Shown: in pieces, positions 25,795 through 34,867 of the stretch
How positions within the stretch are numbered: position 1 is the first letter of the stretch
Layout of the letters: each line of letters starts with the position of its first letter
NCBI RefSeq assembly: GCF_014646095.1
Contig: NZ_BMMU01000003.1
Coordinates: 452,987 to 516,986 of the forward strand
DNA from: Streptomyces lacrimifluminis
GTDB lineage: Bacteria > Actinomycetota > Actinomycetes > Streptomycetales > Streptomycetaceae
Direction of reading: 5' to 3'
DNA: 64,000 nt
Notes under the pieces: generated by a model
Seen by the model: the letters and a program-made list of their open reading frames with translations, nothing else
Told to the model about the DNA's origin: nothing
Database searches by the model: none
Position numbers and translations under genes: made by a program

Positions 25795-26739
25795 ATGACT
25801 ACTACGTACGCTGTACTTAGTGATGGGTTGGAGAAGTCTTTCGGCGAGGTCCATGCCGTGCGCGGGCTGGACCTGGCCGTGGCCGAGGGGTCCGTGTGCG
25901 GGCTGCTGGGGCCGAACGGCGCGGGCAAGACCACGGCCGTGCGGCTGCTCACCACACTGCTGCGGTCGGACGCGGGCTCGGCCCGCGTCGCAGGGCACGA
26001 CCTCGTACGGGAGCCGGCTGCCGTCCGGCGCCGGATCGGTGTCACGGGGCAGTACGCGTCGGTGGACGGGGACCTCACCGGCCGCGAGAACCTACGGCTG
26101 TTCGCCCGGCTGCACCGGCTCAAGGGGCCGGCCGTGCGCGCCGACGACCTGCTCGACCGCTTCGGGCTGACGGAGGCCGCCGACCGGCCCGCGTCCACCT
26201 ACTCGGGCGGGATGCGCCGCCGCCTCGACCTCGCGGCGAGCCTGGTGAAACGGCCCGAGGTGCTCTTCCTCGACGAGCCCACGACGGGACTCGACCCCGC
26301 TGCCCGCAACCAGATCTGGGCGGCGGTGCGCGGGTTGAAGGACGAGGGTACGACTGTCCTCCTGACCACCCAGTATCTGGAGGAGGCCGACCAACTCGCC
26401 GACGACATCGCCCTCGTGGAGCACGGCCGGGTCGCCCACACCGGATCTCCCGCCCAGCTCAAGGCGCTCATCGGCTCATACGCCGAGGTCATGGTCGCCG
26501 ATACCGGCGCGCTGCTGGGTGCGGCCGGGATCCTCGCCCAAGTCGCCGGTTCCACACCGGTGTTGGACCGCCACCGGCTCACAGTCGGCGCGGTCACCAC
26601 CGACCCGACGGTCACCCTTCCCCGGCTGGTGCGCGAACTCGACGCCGCGGGCGTGGCGTTGCTCGACGTGAGTCTGCGCCCGCCGACCCTTGACGACGTG
26701 TTCCTCCGACTGACGGAGCGTAAGGAGCTTGCAGCGTGA
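25795..26739 (+). CDS. DrrA-type ABC exporter ATP-binding protein
   Basis: A 314-residue ATPase of the daunorubicin-resistance (DrrA) family that energises efflux of a drug or lipid through the permease encoded next. Walker A is GPNGAGKTT (near residue 40), signature YSGGMRRRL, Walker B VLFLDEPTTGLD, and the switch region reads LLTTQYLEEADQLA, with Gln in place of His as is common in DrrA relatives. The C-terminal domain after about residue 225 matches the DrrA-specific extension. I place the start at ATG 25795; the in-frame ATG 25777 lies inside operator 1. The stop overlaps the next start (GTGA). Repression by the adjacent TetR protein is very likely. Confidence 0.93.
   Translation: MTTTYAVLSDGLEKSFGEVHAVRGLDLAVAEGSVCGLLGPNGAGKTTAVRLLTTLLRSDAGSARVAGHDLVREPAAVRRRIGVTGQYASVDGDLTGRENLRLFARLHRLKGPAVRADDLLDRFGLTEAADRPASTYSGGMRRRLDLAASLVKRPEVLFLDEPTTGLDPAARNQIWAAVRGLKDEGTTVLLTTQYLEEADQLADDIALVEHGRVAHTGSPAQLKALIGSYAEVMVADTGALLGAAGILAQVAGSTPVLDRHRLTVGAVTTDPTVTLPRLVRELDAAGVALLDVSLRPPTLDDVFLRLTERKELAA
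25802..25820. promoter_or_regulatory. TetR operator 2 (imperfect palindrome inside the ABC gene start)
   Basis: CTACGTACGCTGTACTTAG shares the TACGTACGC-GTAC core with operator 1 and lies 43 bp from it, about four helical turns. It overlaps codons 3-9 of the ABC ATPase gene, so the N-terminal residues TYAVL are partly set by the operator. Confidence 0.7.
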
Positions 26740-27566
26740 GCACATTGGCCTCCCGCCCCTCCAAGGCTTCCGCGACCACCGCGATCTCCGCCCTGGCGTA
26801 CGACGGAACAGCCATGCTGAGCCGGCATCTGCGGCGACTGCGGCACAACCCGGGGCTGCTGATCCTCACGCAGTCCATGCCGATCACCATGCTGCTGTTC
26901 TTCGGTTACGTCTTCGGCAGCGCCCTCGCGATACCCGGCGAGGACTACCGGGCCTTCCTGGTACCGGGGTTGCTGGTGGCGACCGCCGCCAACGGCATCA
27001 TGACGGGGATGTTCCAGGCGGCCCAGGACACCCACCGGGGCGTGATGGACCGGCTCCGTACGCTGCCGATCAGCCGGGCCGCCGTACCGCTGGGTCAGGC
27101 TCTCGCCGACCTCGTGGTCACCGCCGCGGGGACGGTGCCCTTGCTCCTCGTGGGGCTCGCGGTGGGGTGGCGGATCGAGGGGTCGGCGCTGCGGGCGCTG
27201 GGTGCGGTGGGGTTGTTGCTGCTCTTCCGGTTCGCGACGACGTGGATCGGGATCTACCTCGGGCTGCTCTCCCGGAGCGAGGAGGCGGCCGGTCAGCTGG
27301 GCGGGGCGACCTTCCTTCTGCCGCTGCTGTCGAACGCGTACATCCCGACGGACGGTCTGCCGGGCTGGCTGCGGATCCTGGCCGAGTGGAACCCGATCAG
27401 CGCGGTCGCCACGGCGATGCGGAGCCTGTTCGGGAACGCGCCGGTCCCGGGGGACGGCGCGTGGCCGGTCGTCCACCCTGTCGCCGGGTCGCTGGCGTGG
27501 TGTGTGGTGCTGATCGTGGTGTTCCTGCCGCTTGCCGTACGGCGGTACGCGGAGGGCGAGGGGTGA
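26736..27566 (+). CDS. ABC-2 type exporter permease (DrrB-like)
   Basis: A 276-residue membrane protein with about six helices (for example PITMLLFFGYVFGSALAI and GTVPLLLVGLAVGW) in the ABC-2/DrrB arrangement. It also has the conserved segment VMDRLRTLPISRAAVPLGQALADL. It partners the preceding ATPase: the GTG start overlaps the ATPase stop by 4 bp, so both are made together. The substrate is unknown. Confidence 0.92.
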   Translation: MSTLASRPSKASATTAISALAYDGTAMLSRHLRRLRHNPGLLILTQSMPITMLLFFGYVFGSALAIPGEDYRAFLVPGLLVATAANGIMTGMFQAAQDTHRGVMDRLRTLPISRAAVPLGQALADLVVTAAGTVPLLLVGLAVGWRIEGSALRALGAVGLLLLFRFATTWIGIYLGLLSRSEEAAGQLGGATFLLPLLSNAYIPTDGLPGWLRILAEWNPISAVATAMRSLFGNAPVPGDGAWPVVHPVAGSLAWCVVLIVVFLPLAVRRYAEGEG

Positions 27567-27639
27567 GCTTTCCACCCACCCGTATCCGGCGCGGGCCCGG
27601 GCATCTCAGCTGGGCCGGGCCATTCCGGGGTTGAGGACG

Positions 27640-27690
27640 AGGCCCGTTCAGGGCCGCAGGGAGTCTGGGGGGGCGCAGCCCCCAGGTTCA
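27640..27690. repeat. Streptomyces-type intergenic element with hairpin
   Basis: The DNA around 27665-27685 forms a hairpin (CTGGGGG / CCCCCAG around GGCGCAG) next to GGCCC-rich sequence, a common intergenic pattern in the genus. It lies between the exporter operon and the CoA transferase gene and probably serves as the terminator. Confidence 0.55.
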
Positions 27691-27741
27691 GGAGGGGACG
27701 GGTAGGGGCGGCGGGGGCGAAAACCCGACATGATCGCCCGC

Positions 27742-28932
27742 ATGGAACCCCTCCCCCTCACCAGCCTCACCGTCGTCACCCTGGAACAGGCCGTCGCCGC
27801 CCCCTTCGCCACCCGCCAGCTCGCCGACCTCGGCGCCCGCGTCATCAAGGTCGAGCGGGTCGACGGCGGCGACTTCGCGCGGGCGTACGACACCGCCGCG
27901 CACGGTCTCGCCTCGCACTTCGTGTGGTGCAACCGAGGGAAGGAGTCCCTCGCCCTCGACGTGAAGGACCCCCGAGGGCTCGCCGTCGTCCAGCGGCTGA
28001 TCGCGGACGCCGACGTGTTCGTGCAGAACCTCGCCCAGGGCGCCGCCGCCCGCCTCGGCCTCGACGCGGCCACCCTCTGCGCCGCGCACCCCCGGCTGAT
28101 CGCCGTGGACATCTCGGGATACGGGCCGTCGGGACCGTACGCCGGCAAGCGGGCCTACGACATGCTCGTGCAGTGCGAGGCCGGGCTGGTGTCGGTGACC
28201 GGGACGCCCGAGCAGCCGGTCAAGGCCGGGATTCCGGCGGCGGACATCGCGGCCGGCATGTACGCGTTCTCCGGGGTGCTGGCGGCGCTCGTACGGCGGG
28301 GCGTGACCGGGCGGGGCGGACCGGTGGAGGTGTCCATGCTGGACGCGCTCGCCGAGTGGATGGGGCACCCCCTCCACCACGCGATGCACGACGGCACTCC
28401 CCCGGCGCGCACCGGTCTCGCGCACGCTGTCATCGCCCCGTACGACGCCTACGCGACGGCGGACGGCGGGCGGGTGCTGCTGTCGGTGCAGAACGACCGG
28501 GAGTGGCAGCGGCTGGCCGAACAGGTGCTGGGGCGGCCCGAGTTGGGGTCCGATCCGGGGTACGCGACGAACGCGGCGCGGGTCGGGAACCGGGAGCGGA
28601 CCGACGCCCACGTGGCCGCGGCCCTCGGCGCGCTGGAGGCCGACGAGGCCCTGGCGCGGCTGGAGGGGGCCGGGATCGCGTGCGCGCGGCTCAGGGACGT
28701 ACAGGAGGTGGCGGAGCATCCGCAGCTCGCGGCCCGGGACCGGTGGCGGGAGGTGGGGTCACCGGTGGGGCCGTTGCGCGCGCTGCTGCCCCCGATCACC
28801 CTGCCGGGCGGCGGCGAGGCGCGGATGGGCGATGTGCCCGCACTCGGGGAGCACACCGAAGCACTGCTGCGTGCCGTGGGGATGACGGGCGAGGAGATCG
28901 CAGCACTGCGCCGGGACGGTGTGGTCGCCTGA
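27742..28932 (+). CDS. Class III CoA transferase (CaiB/BaiF family)
   Basis: A 396-residue family III CoA transferase, moving CoA between acyl-CoA and a carboxylic acid. Recognised from VVTLEQAVAAPFATRQLADLG at the N-terminus, RGKESLALDVKDPRG, and the catalytic Asp context SGYGPSGPYAGKRAYDMLVQ (Asp in YDM), followed by GxPAADIAAGMYA. The length is usual for the family. Substrate cannot be told from sequence; no other catabolic genes are linked. Start: ATG 27742; the ATG at 27730 is also in frame. Confidence 0.92.
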   Translation: MEPLPLTSLTVVTLEQAVAAPFATRQLADLGARVIKVERVDGGDFARAYDTAAHGLASHFVWCNRGKESLALDVKDPRGLAVVQRLIADADVFVQNLAQGAAARLGLDAATLCAAHPRLIAVDISGYGPSGPYAGKRAYDMLVQCEAGLVSVTGTPEQPVKAGIPAADIAAGMYAFSGVLAALVRRGVTGRGGPVEVSMLDALAEWMGHPLHHAMHDGTPPARTGLAHAVIAPYDAYATADGGRVLLSVQNDREWQRLAEQVLGRPELGSDPGYATNAARVGNRERTDAHVAAALGALEADEALARLEGAGIACARLRDVQEVAEHPQLAARDRWREVGSPVGPLRALLPPITLPGGGEARMGDVPALGEHTEALLRAVGMTGEEIAALRRDGVVA

Positions 28933-29024
28933 GTACGGGCAGGGAACGACGGGGCGAACGACCGGACGGTGGACCGGAGTCGGTGGTGAACCGTGGACGG
29001 CGTGGGGACGCCGACACGGTCCGC

Positions 29025-29294
29025 TCAGCGCCCGCCGAACAGGGTGCGGCTCAGACGGCGCAGCGGGGCGAAGAGCGAGAGCCTGCTGACCCGCGCGCCA
29101 AGATCGCTGCGCTGCTTCACGGTGTCCCGTGAGGTGAGTTCGCGCATCAGCGAGGTCGCCTCCGCCGTCTCACGCTGAGGGACGGCGGGTCCCGACAGCA
29201 CCGAGAGATGGCGGTCGAGGCGCGCCTTGGTGGCGCCGCTCCCGCACGTGATCGCAGGGACGCGCGCCCTGCTGTGCATCGTTATCTGTTCCAT
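29025..29294 (-). CDS. Small hypothetical protein
   Basis: An 89-residue basic protein starting MEQITMHSRARVPAITC. It has no membrane segment or recognised domain; the C-terminal third is Arg/Leu-rich (SRLSLFAPLRRLSRTLFGG). I believe similar short proteins occur in other Streptomyces next to the RskA/SigK genes, but cannot check. Start: ATG 29294, chosen over longer frames because conserved-looking sequence begins there. It lies on the same strand as, and downstream of, the anti-sigma gene. Confidence 0.55.
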   Translation of the reverse strand: MEQITMHSRARVPAITCGSGATKARLDRHLSVLSGPAVPQRETAEATSLMRELTSRDTVKQRSDLGARVSRLSLFAPLRRLSRTLFGGR

Positions 29295-29409
29295 GTCACT
29301 CCCCACCCGTACGAGTCCACCCGGCCCGGGCAGGTTAACCCTATCGCTCCCCCGGGGCACTCGTGTATCTCGGTCACAGGATTCACCTTCCCCACAAGGG
29401 TGTTGATGA

Positions 29410-30261
29410 TTACTCTCCGAATCCAACCGATTCCAGGGCGAGTTGGACAACTGGTGCGCTGGTGGGCTGCTCTGAGCCCCCGTCGGGTTCAACGGTCACA
29501 GCGAGTGATGTGGCCGACTTGTCGAGACCGGTAGCGACCAAGGGCGTGTCGCCCTTGAAGAGTCCCAGGGAGCGCGGTTGCACATCAGGGCGCATGAGCC
29601 ACAGTTGGTGCACGCGGTCGCTCGGCAGCTCCCCGTACCCACTGAGGGTCACGACCGCGCGCCCCTCGGACGCGGAGGCGATCGCGGTGATCCCCTGGCC
29701 CCGCGCGTCCCGGTCGGCGGTCGCCCGCGCGTCGGGAGCCGACAGAACGTCGGCAATCTCACGTGCCTGGGCCTGCGCGGCTTCCAGTTTGTCCTGGGTC
29801 TGCGTGTTCTGCACGGCGAACAGCGCGGCGACGACGAGGGCGGCTGCCGCCGTGAGCGTGGCCAGCGGGGCGAACATGGGGCGCATGCGGGGCGCACGGC
29901 GGACCGGTGGCGGCGGTTCGGTGCCCCACACGTGCGCCGGCAACTGATGGCTCCGCCTGCGGGGCGCTTCGGCGGAGCGGCCGGGGGCGCGCGCCGGGGA
30001 GTGGCCCGGTGACTCCTGCGGAGTCGCGCGTACGGCGGACAGGACCCGGTCGCGCATGGCGAACGGAGGCTGCGCGGCCGTGGACCAGGCCAGCCGGACC
30101 GCGTCCTCGGACAGCAGGCGCACCTCGGCGGTACAGGCGTCGCAGCGGGACAGGTGTTTCTCGAAGCGGCGCCGCTCGTCGGGGTCGAGGGCGTCGAGGG
30201 CGTAGGGGGCGGCGAGCGAATGGAGATCCTCGCGGCGGAACAGTCTGCCGAGCATGCTCAT
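29410..30261 (-). CDS. rskA: Anti-sigma-K factor (RskA family, zinc-finger N-domain)
   Basis: A 283-residue membrane anti-sigma factor. The cytosolic N-domain holds the anti-sigma zinc motif HLSRCDAC (H-x3-C-x2-C, near residue 40). A membrane helix lies near residues 140-160 (PLATLTAAAALVVAALFAVQ). The extracellular RskA domain follows (AVVTLSGYGELPSDRVHQLWL, then a Leu/Phe-rich stretch with SLGLFKGDTPLVATGL). It should hold the sigma factor encoded just upstream; in RskA systems, membrane proteolysis releases it. The ATG overlaps the sigma gene stop (ATGA), which fixes the start at 30261. Confidence 0.93.
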   Translation of the reverse strand: MSMLGRLFRREDLHSLAAPYALDALDPDERRRFEKHLSRCDACTAEVRLLSEDAVRLAWSTAAQPPFAMRDRVLSAVRATPQESPGHSPARAPGRSAEAPRRRSHQLPAHVWGTEPPPPVRRAPRMRPMFAPLATLTAAAALVVAALFAVQNTQTQDKLEAAQAQAREIADVLSAPDARATADRDARGQGITAIASASEGRAVVTLSGYGELPSDRVHQLWLMRPDVQPRSLGLFKGDTPLVATGLDKSATSLAVTVEPDGGSEQPTSAPVVQLALESVGFGE

Positions 30262-30845
30262 GCGACGCCTCCCAGGCATTCGCGCAGTCGGGTCAGGCCG
30301 TCGCGCATCCTTGTCTTCACCGTGCCCAGCGGGAGCGAGAGCCGCTCCGCCACTTCACGGTACGTATAGCCCTCGTAGTAGGCGAGGGTGACCGACTGGC
30401 GTTGCAGGGTGGTCAGCCGGTCCAGGCAGCGGCGCACCCATTCGCGTTCCATGCCGGCCTCGACCTCTTCGGCCACGTGGTCGAAGGCGGGCCGGTGGGA
30501 GCGCTGGGCCTCGCGCTGCTCGCGTTCACCGGCCGCACGGGCGCTGCGCACCCGGTCGACGGCCCGGCGGTGCGCGAGCGTGAGTATCCAGGACAGGGCG
30601 CTGCCCTTCCTGGGATCGAACCGCGGTGAGGAGCGCCAGAGTTCGAGCAGGACCTCCTGGGACACCTCCTCCGACTGCGCCGGGTCCCGCACCACGCGCC
30701 GCACCAGCCCGAACACCGGCCCGGACACGATCCCGTACAGCTCTTCGAAGGCCTTCTGGTCGCCCCCGGCCACGAGCACCAGAAGCTCGTCCGCTCCCAC
30801 CCGCGTCCCCTCTCTATGGCCGCACACGGCCCCTCCCCGCTCCAT
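30258..30845 (-). CDS. sigK: ECF sigma factor, SigK family
   Basis: A 195-residue extracytoplasmic-function sigma factor. Region 2 is at about 30-95 (VFGLVRRVVRDPAQSEEVSQ, ALSWILTLAHRRAVDRVRS) and region 4 at about 135-190 (LQRQSVTLAYYEGYTYREVA, LPLGTVKTRMRDGLTRLRE). It is paired with RskA by a 4-bp overlap. Start: ATG 30845 (MERGG) gives the normal ECF length; ATG 30872 would add nine residues. It is divergent from the DUF4331 gene, a probable target. Confidence 0.92.
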   Translation of the reverse strand: MERGGAVCGHREGTRVGADELLVLVAGGDQKAFEELYGIVSGPVFGLVRRVVRDPAQSEEVSQEVLLELWRSSPRFDPRKGSALSWILTLAHRRAVDRVRSARAAGEREQREAQRSHRPAFDHVAEEVEAGMEREWVRRCLDRLTTLQRQSVTLAYYEGYTYREVAERLSLPLGTVKTRMRDGLTRLRECLGGVA

Positions 30846-31037
30846 CACGCTTGTCACCGTCACCTTAGGCATTCGAAGCGAACCCGGCTTCGGATGGGTA
30901 CGGATCTGCTGCCCTCGAATCGCGGGTCGGTCGCGTCCCAAACGTTTTCAAGAAAATTTTCAGATTCGACCAATCCGCCTCGGGGAGGGCTCCGAATCCC
31001 CGTCGTCAGGCAAGTTGACACGGTGAGGACGGACGGC

Positions 31038-32576
31038 ATGACGACAACCATCTCCAAGGGCGGCGCGCGGCGCAGGAGCATCGCGACCCTCATTTGTGGC
31101 GCGCTGGCCACCGGGGGGCTCGCGGCCGCCGGCGTCACCGCGCTCGTACCGGGTACGGCTACCGCTTCCAGCCACCGCGAGGCTCCGCTGATCTCGGGCA
31201 CGCCCCAGTACGACAACACGGACGTGTACGCGTTCGTGAGCCCGGACAAGGCCGACACGACGACGATCGTCGCGAACTGGATCCCGTTCGAGGAGCCGGC
31301 CGGCGGCCCGAACTTCTTCCAGTTCGCGGAGGACGCCCAGTACGACCTCCACATCGACAACAACGGTGACGCGCAGGGCGACCTCCTGTTCCGCTACACC
31401 TTCAAGACGCATGTGAAGAACAAGAAGACGTTCCTGTACAACACGGGCGCGGTGGAGAGCCTGGACGACAAGGACCTCAACATCACGCAGACGTACGACA
31501 TCGAGCTGATCAAGCTCAAGAACCAGTACGTCCAGTCGAAGACGAAGATCGCCGACGATGTTCCGGTCGCTCCGTCGAACGTCGGCAAGGCGTCGATGCC
31601 GGACTACGCAAAGCTGCGCAACCAGGCCATCCACAAGCTGACGAACGGTTCGACGACGTTCGCCGGCCAGGCCGACGACCCGTTCTTCCTCGACCTGCGC
31701 GTCTTCGACCTGCTGTACGGCGGGAACCTCTCCGAGGTCGGCAACGACACGCTCAAGGGCTACAACGTCAACTCGATCGCGCTCCAGGTGCCGACGCACA
31801 TGATCGTGGAGTCGTCGAAGCAGCCGATCGTCGGTATCTGGTCGACGACCCAGCGCAAGAACGCCCGCGGTAACTTCGCGCAGGTCTCGCGACTGGGCAT
31901 GCCGCTGGTCAACGAGGTCGTCAACCCGATCGGTGACAAGGACAAGTTCAACGCGTCCTCGCCGTGGGAGGACGCCCAGTTCCTGAAGAACGTGACCAAC
32001 CCCGAGCTGCCGAAGCTCATCGAGGCGATCTACAAGATCCCTGCGCCCGCCGAGCCGCGCAACGACCTCGTGGACGTCTTCCTCAAGGGTGTGAAGGGTC
32101 TCAACCAGCCGCCGTACGTGACTCCGTCGGAGCAGCTGCGTCTCAACACCTCGATCGCTCCGGCCAAGAAGCCGAAGCGGCTCGGTGTGCTCGACGGCGA
32201 CAACGCGGGCTTCCCGAACGGCCGCCGCCTGACGGACGACGTGATCGACGCCTCGCTCCAGGTCGTCGAGGGTGAACTGCTCGGCGCGAAGAACGACCTC
32301 GGCGACGCGGTCGACAAGAACGACAAGAAGTTCGAGAACTACTTCCCGTACGTGGCTCTGCCGACCGAGGGTTCGCGTGGCCCTCTGGCCAAGGGCACGA
32401 CCGGCACCAATGACGTCCGCAGCCAGCTCGGCGACGCGCTGCAGCCCGCCGGCACCTCCGGTGGCACCGACACCGTGCTGATCGCCGGTTCGGCGGCGGC
32501 CGGTGCGGCCGGGTTCCTGCTGATCACCGCCGGTGTCGTGTGGTGGCGCCGGAACATGGGGAACCGGGCGTACTGA
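31038..32576 (+). CDS. Secreted, membrane-anchored DUF4331 protein
   Basis: A 512-residue exported protein of unknown function. It has an N-terminal signal (RRRSIATLICGALATGGLAA, cleavage near TATAS), then the conserved DUF4331 start SSHREAPLISGTPQYDNTDVY, which opens the mature protein. A C-terminal membrane helix (VLIAGSAAAGAAGFLLITAGVVWW, read over 32481-32545) and an Arg tail follow. Asp/Asn-rich phrases such as DNTDVYAFVSPD and DLHIDNNGDAQGD are typical and could bind metal. Start: ATG 31038 behind GGTGAGGA, with a GTG at 31023 as alternative. It is divergent from sigK/rskA and heads a run with TPR and NicO genes. Confidence 0.9.
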   Translation: MTTTISKGGARRRSIATLICGALATGGLAAAGVTALVPGTATASSHREAPLISGTPQYDNTDVYAFVSPDKADTTTIVANWIPFEEPAGGPNFFQFAEDAQYDLHIDNNGDAQGDLLFRYTFKTHVKNKKTFLYNTGAVESLDDKDLNITQTYDIELIKLKNQYVQSKTKIADDVPVAPSNVGKASMPDYAKLRNQAIHKLTNGSTTFAGQADDPFFLDLRVFDLLYGGNLSEVGNDTLKGYNVNSIALQVPTHMIVESSKQPIVGIWSTTQRKNARGNFAQVSRLGMPLVNEVVNPIGDKDKFNASSPWEDAQFLKNVTNPELPKLIEAIYKIPAPAEPRNDLVDVFLKGVKGLNQPPYVTPSEQLRLNTSIAPAKKPKRLGVLDGDNAGFPNGRRLTDDVIDASLQVVEGELLGAKNDLGDAVDKNDKKFENYFPYVALPTEGSRGPLAKGTTGTNDVRSQLGDALQPAGTSGGTDTVLIAGSAAAGAAGFLLITAGVVWWRRNMGNRAY

Positions 32577-32731
32577 CCCGCGGTCCGTTCCCACCCCCAC
32601 CAACTGGCGCGGCCCGTTTCCATCCCCACGGCGCGGGCCGCGCCGCACTCCCGTCGGCTCCCGGCCCCACCCGGGTGGTCGGCCCCCGCTTCCCCCGCAG
32701 ATGACCCGCCCAGGAACCTTGAGGAGAGGGC

Positions 32732-34867
32732 ATGCCCCCGCGTACGAACGACAACGCACCGGACCGCGAGCAGGCGCCGCAGGCGCCGCTCCCGCGACCG
32801 GGCCGTGAGCTCGGCAGCCGGCCGACCGACACGGCGGGGGCGCCCGGGAACCTCGGCACGGAGGGTGCCGCGGGCACCGGTGAACACACCGGCGCGGCGC
32901 TGCCCGGCCAGGGCGGGACGGACATCGGCGCCCCCACGGACACGGACGCGCCTGGCCTGAGCGAACCGGCCGGCTCCGCCGAGACGGACAAGTCCGGACC
33001 GAGCGCCGGTCCCACGGGCGCGTCGCGCCCCGTGTCGGCCGCCGAGCGGAACAGCTCCGAGCAGCCTTCCGGAGCCCTCACCGCGTCCAGCGACGATCAC
33101 TCCGACGTACGGGCTTTCCCCGTGCCGGAACCGACCGGCACCACGCCGGCCGGCACACCCGCGGGAACACCCTCGGCGGCCACGGCCGAGACCGACAAGT
33201 CCGGGCCGGGCGCCGCGGCCCTTGCCGGGTCCAGCACCGGTCGCTCCTCCGTGACGGATGCCGAGGGCGCGGCGGCTCCCCGGGAGACCCTGGCGGCCCA
33301 AGCCGCTCCGGAGACCCGGAAGGCACCGGAAACCGACGTCGCGGCCAGCACCCGCGAGTCATTCGCCGCCTCGACCACCGACGCCTCGCCCGAGAGGGCG
33401 GGCGGCATGGCTGCCGAGCACACACCGGATGTCTCCCCCGACCAGTCGTCCCCCTCCCCCGGTACCGGTGCCCCCGCCTCCGACCCCGACGAGCGGGTCG
33501 CCGCGGTTCGGCGGCTCGGGGAGTCGTCGCGCCGGTGGCGGGCGGTCCAACTCGGTGCCTGTGCCGCCGCGTTGGCGGTGGCGTTCTCCGCCGGGGCCAT
33601 GGTGCTGGGGGCCGTTCGGGACGGAGGCGGGACCACCACGGTCGCGTCGGCGTCGGCCGCGATGTCTCCCGCGCTGCTCGCGACCGGGGACATCGACGCG
33701 AGCATCGCCTCGCTCCAGGCCCATCTCCGGGCACAGCCCAGGGACTTCGGCAGCTGGGCCACTCTCGGGCTCGCGTATGTCGAGCAGGCCCGCACCAAGG
33801 GCGATCCTTCCCGGTACCCGCAGGCCCAGCAGGCCCTGAACCGGTCCCTGGAGCTGAAGCCCGACAACGATCCCGCTCTCGCCGGGCGCGCCGCCCTCGC
33901 CGCCGCCCGCCATGACTTTCCCGGCGCCCTCACATACGCGGACCAGGCCCTCGCGCAGAACCCCTACAGCGAGCGCGCCCTGTCCACCCGTATCGACGCC
34001 CTGGTCGAACTCGGGCGCTACGACGAGGCGTTGAAGGCCACCGACGAGGCCGACGCCAAGCGGCCCGGGGTGCCTGTCTTCACCCGGTTCGCGTACGTGC
34101 GTGAGCTGCGCGGCGAGGTCACCACCGCCCGGCGTGTGCTGGAGCAGGCGCTCGGCTCCGCCGCCTCCCGCGGGGACATCGCGTACGTGGCCACCGCTCT
34201 GGGGCAACTCGCCTGGAACCAGGGCGAGTACAAGTCCGCCCTGGAGTACTTCGCCCGCGCCCTGGCCGCCGACGACGCCTACCTTCCGGCGCTCGAAGGC
34301 CGCGCCCGCGCCCAGTTCGCCGACGGCGACCTGGCCGGTGCGATCAAGGGCTTGGAGGACGTCGTCTCCCGCTATCCACTGCCCGGCCCGCTCGTCGAAC
34401 TCGGCGAGCTGTACGAAGTGCGGGGCGGTGATGGCGACTTGGCCAAGGCACGCGCCCAGTACGCGCTCGTCAACGCCTGGACGGCCATCGCCCGCGCCAA
34501 CGGCGTCAACGCCGACCTGGACACCGCACTCGCCGCCGCCGACCACGGCGACCGGAAGTCGGCGCTGCGCGCGGCCCGCGCAGAGTGGGACCGCCGCGAG
34601 ACCGTACACACGGCCGACGCCCTCGCGTGGGCGCTGCACGCCAACGGCCAGGACGAGGAAGCGCTCCCGTACGCCCGCCGCGCCACCGCGACCGGCTATC
34701 GCAGCGCCTCCTTCCTCTACCACCGCGGCATGATCGAGCAGGCCACGGGCCACGCGAAGGAAGCCCGCGCCTCGCTCTCCGCCGCCCTCGAACTCAACCC
34801 CGGTTTCTCCCCGTTGGGCGCCCGCAAGGCCCGTACGGCTCTCAAGTCCCTGGAGGCGGCGAAGTGA
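32732..34867 (+). CDS. Membrane-anchored tetratricopeptide repeat protein
   Basis: A 711-residue protein. Residues 1-265 are low-complexity, Thr/Pro/Gly/Glu-rich. A membrane helix lies at about 268-292 (AVQLGACAAALAVAFSAGAMVL). The rest consists of TPR repeats facing the outside (for example ALNRSLELKPDNDPALAGRA and AALELNPGFSPLGARKARTAL). TPR domains bind partner proteins. It is sandwiched between the DUF4331 gene and the NicO gene, with a GTGA overlap to the latter, so these probably work together at the envelope. Start: ATG 32732 behind GAGGAGAGGG. Confidence 0.88.
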   Translation: MPPRTNDNAPDREQAPQAPLPRPGRELGSRPTDTAGAPGNLGTEGAAGTGEHTGAALPGQGGTDIGAPTDTDAPGLSEPAGSAETDKSGPSAGPTGASRPVSAAERNSSEQPSGALTASSDDHSDVRAFPVPEPTGTTPAGTPAGTPSAATAETDKSGPGAAALAGSSTGRSSVTDAEGAAAPRETLAAQAAPETRKAPETDVAASTRESFAASTTDASPERAGGMAAEHTPDVSPDQSSPSPGTGAPASDPDERVAAVRRLGESSRRWRAVQLGACAAALAVAFSAGAMVLGAVRDGGGTTTVASASAAMSPALLATGDIDASIASLQAHLRAQPRDFGSWATLGLAYVEQARTKGDPSRYPQAQQALNRSLELKPDNDPALAGRAALAAARHDFPGALTYADQALAQNPYSERALSTRIDALVELGRYDEALKATDEADAKRPGVPVFTRFAYVRELRGEVTTARRVLEQALGSAASRGDIAYVATALGQLAWNQGEYKSALEYFARALAADDAYLPALEGRARAQFADGDLAGAIKGLEDVVSRYPLPGPLVELGELYEVRGGDGDLAKARAQYALVNAWTAIARANGVNADLDTALAAADHGDRKSALRAARAEWDRRETVHTADALAWALHANGQDEEALPYARRATATGYRSASFLYHRGMIEQATGHAKEARASLSAALELNPGFSPLGARKARTALKSLEAAK

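Noticed and set aside
30960..32759. Minus-strand 599-codon frame opposite the DUF4331 gene
   Set aside because: Val/Arg/Asp-rich shadow frame of a clearly coding gene on the other strand.
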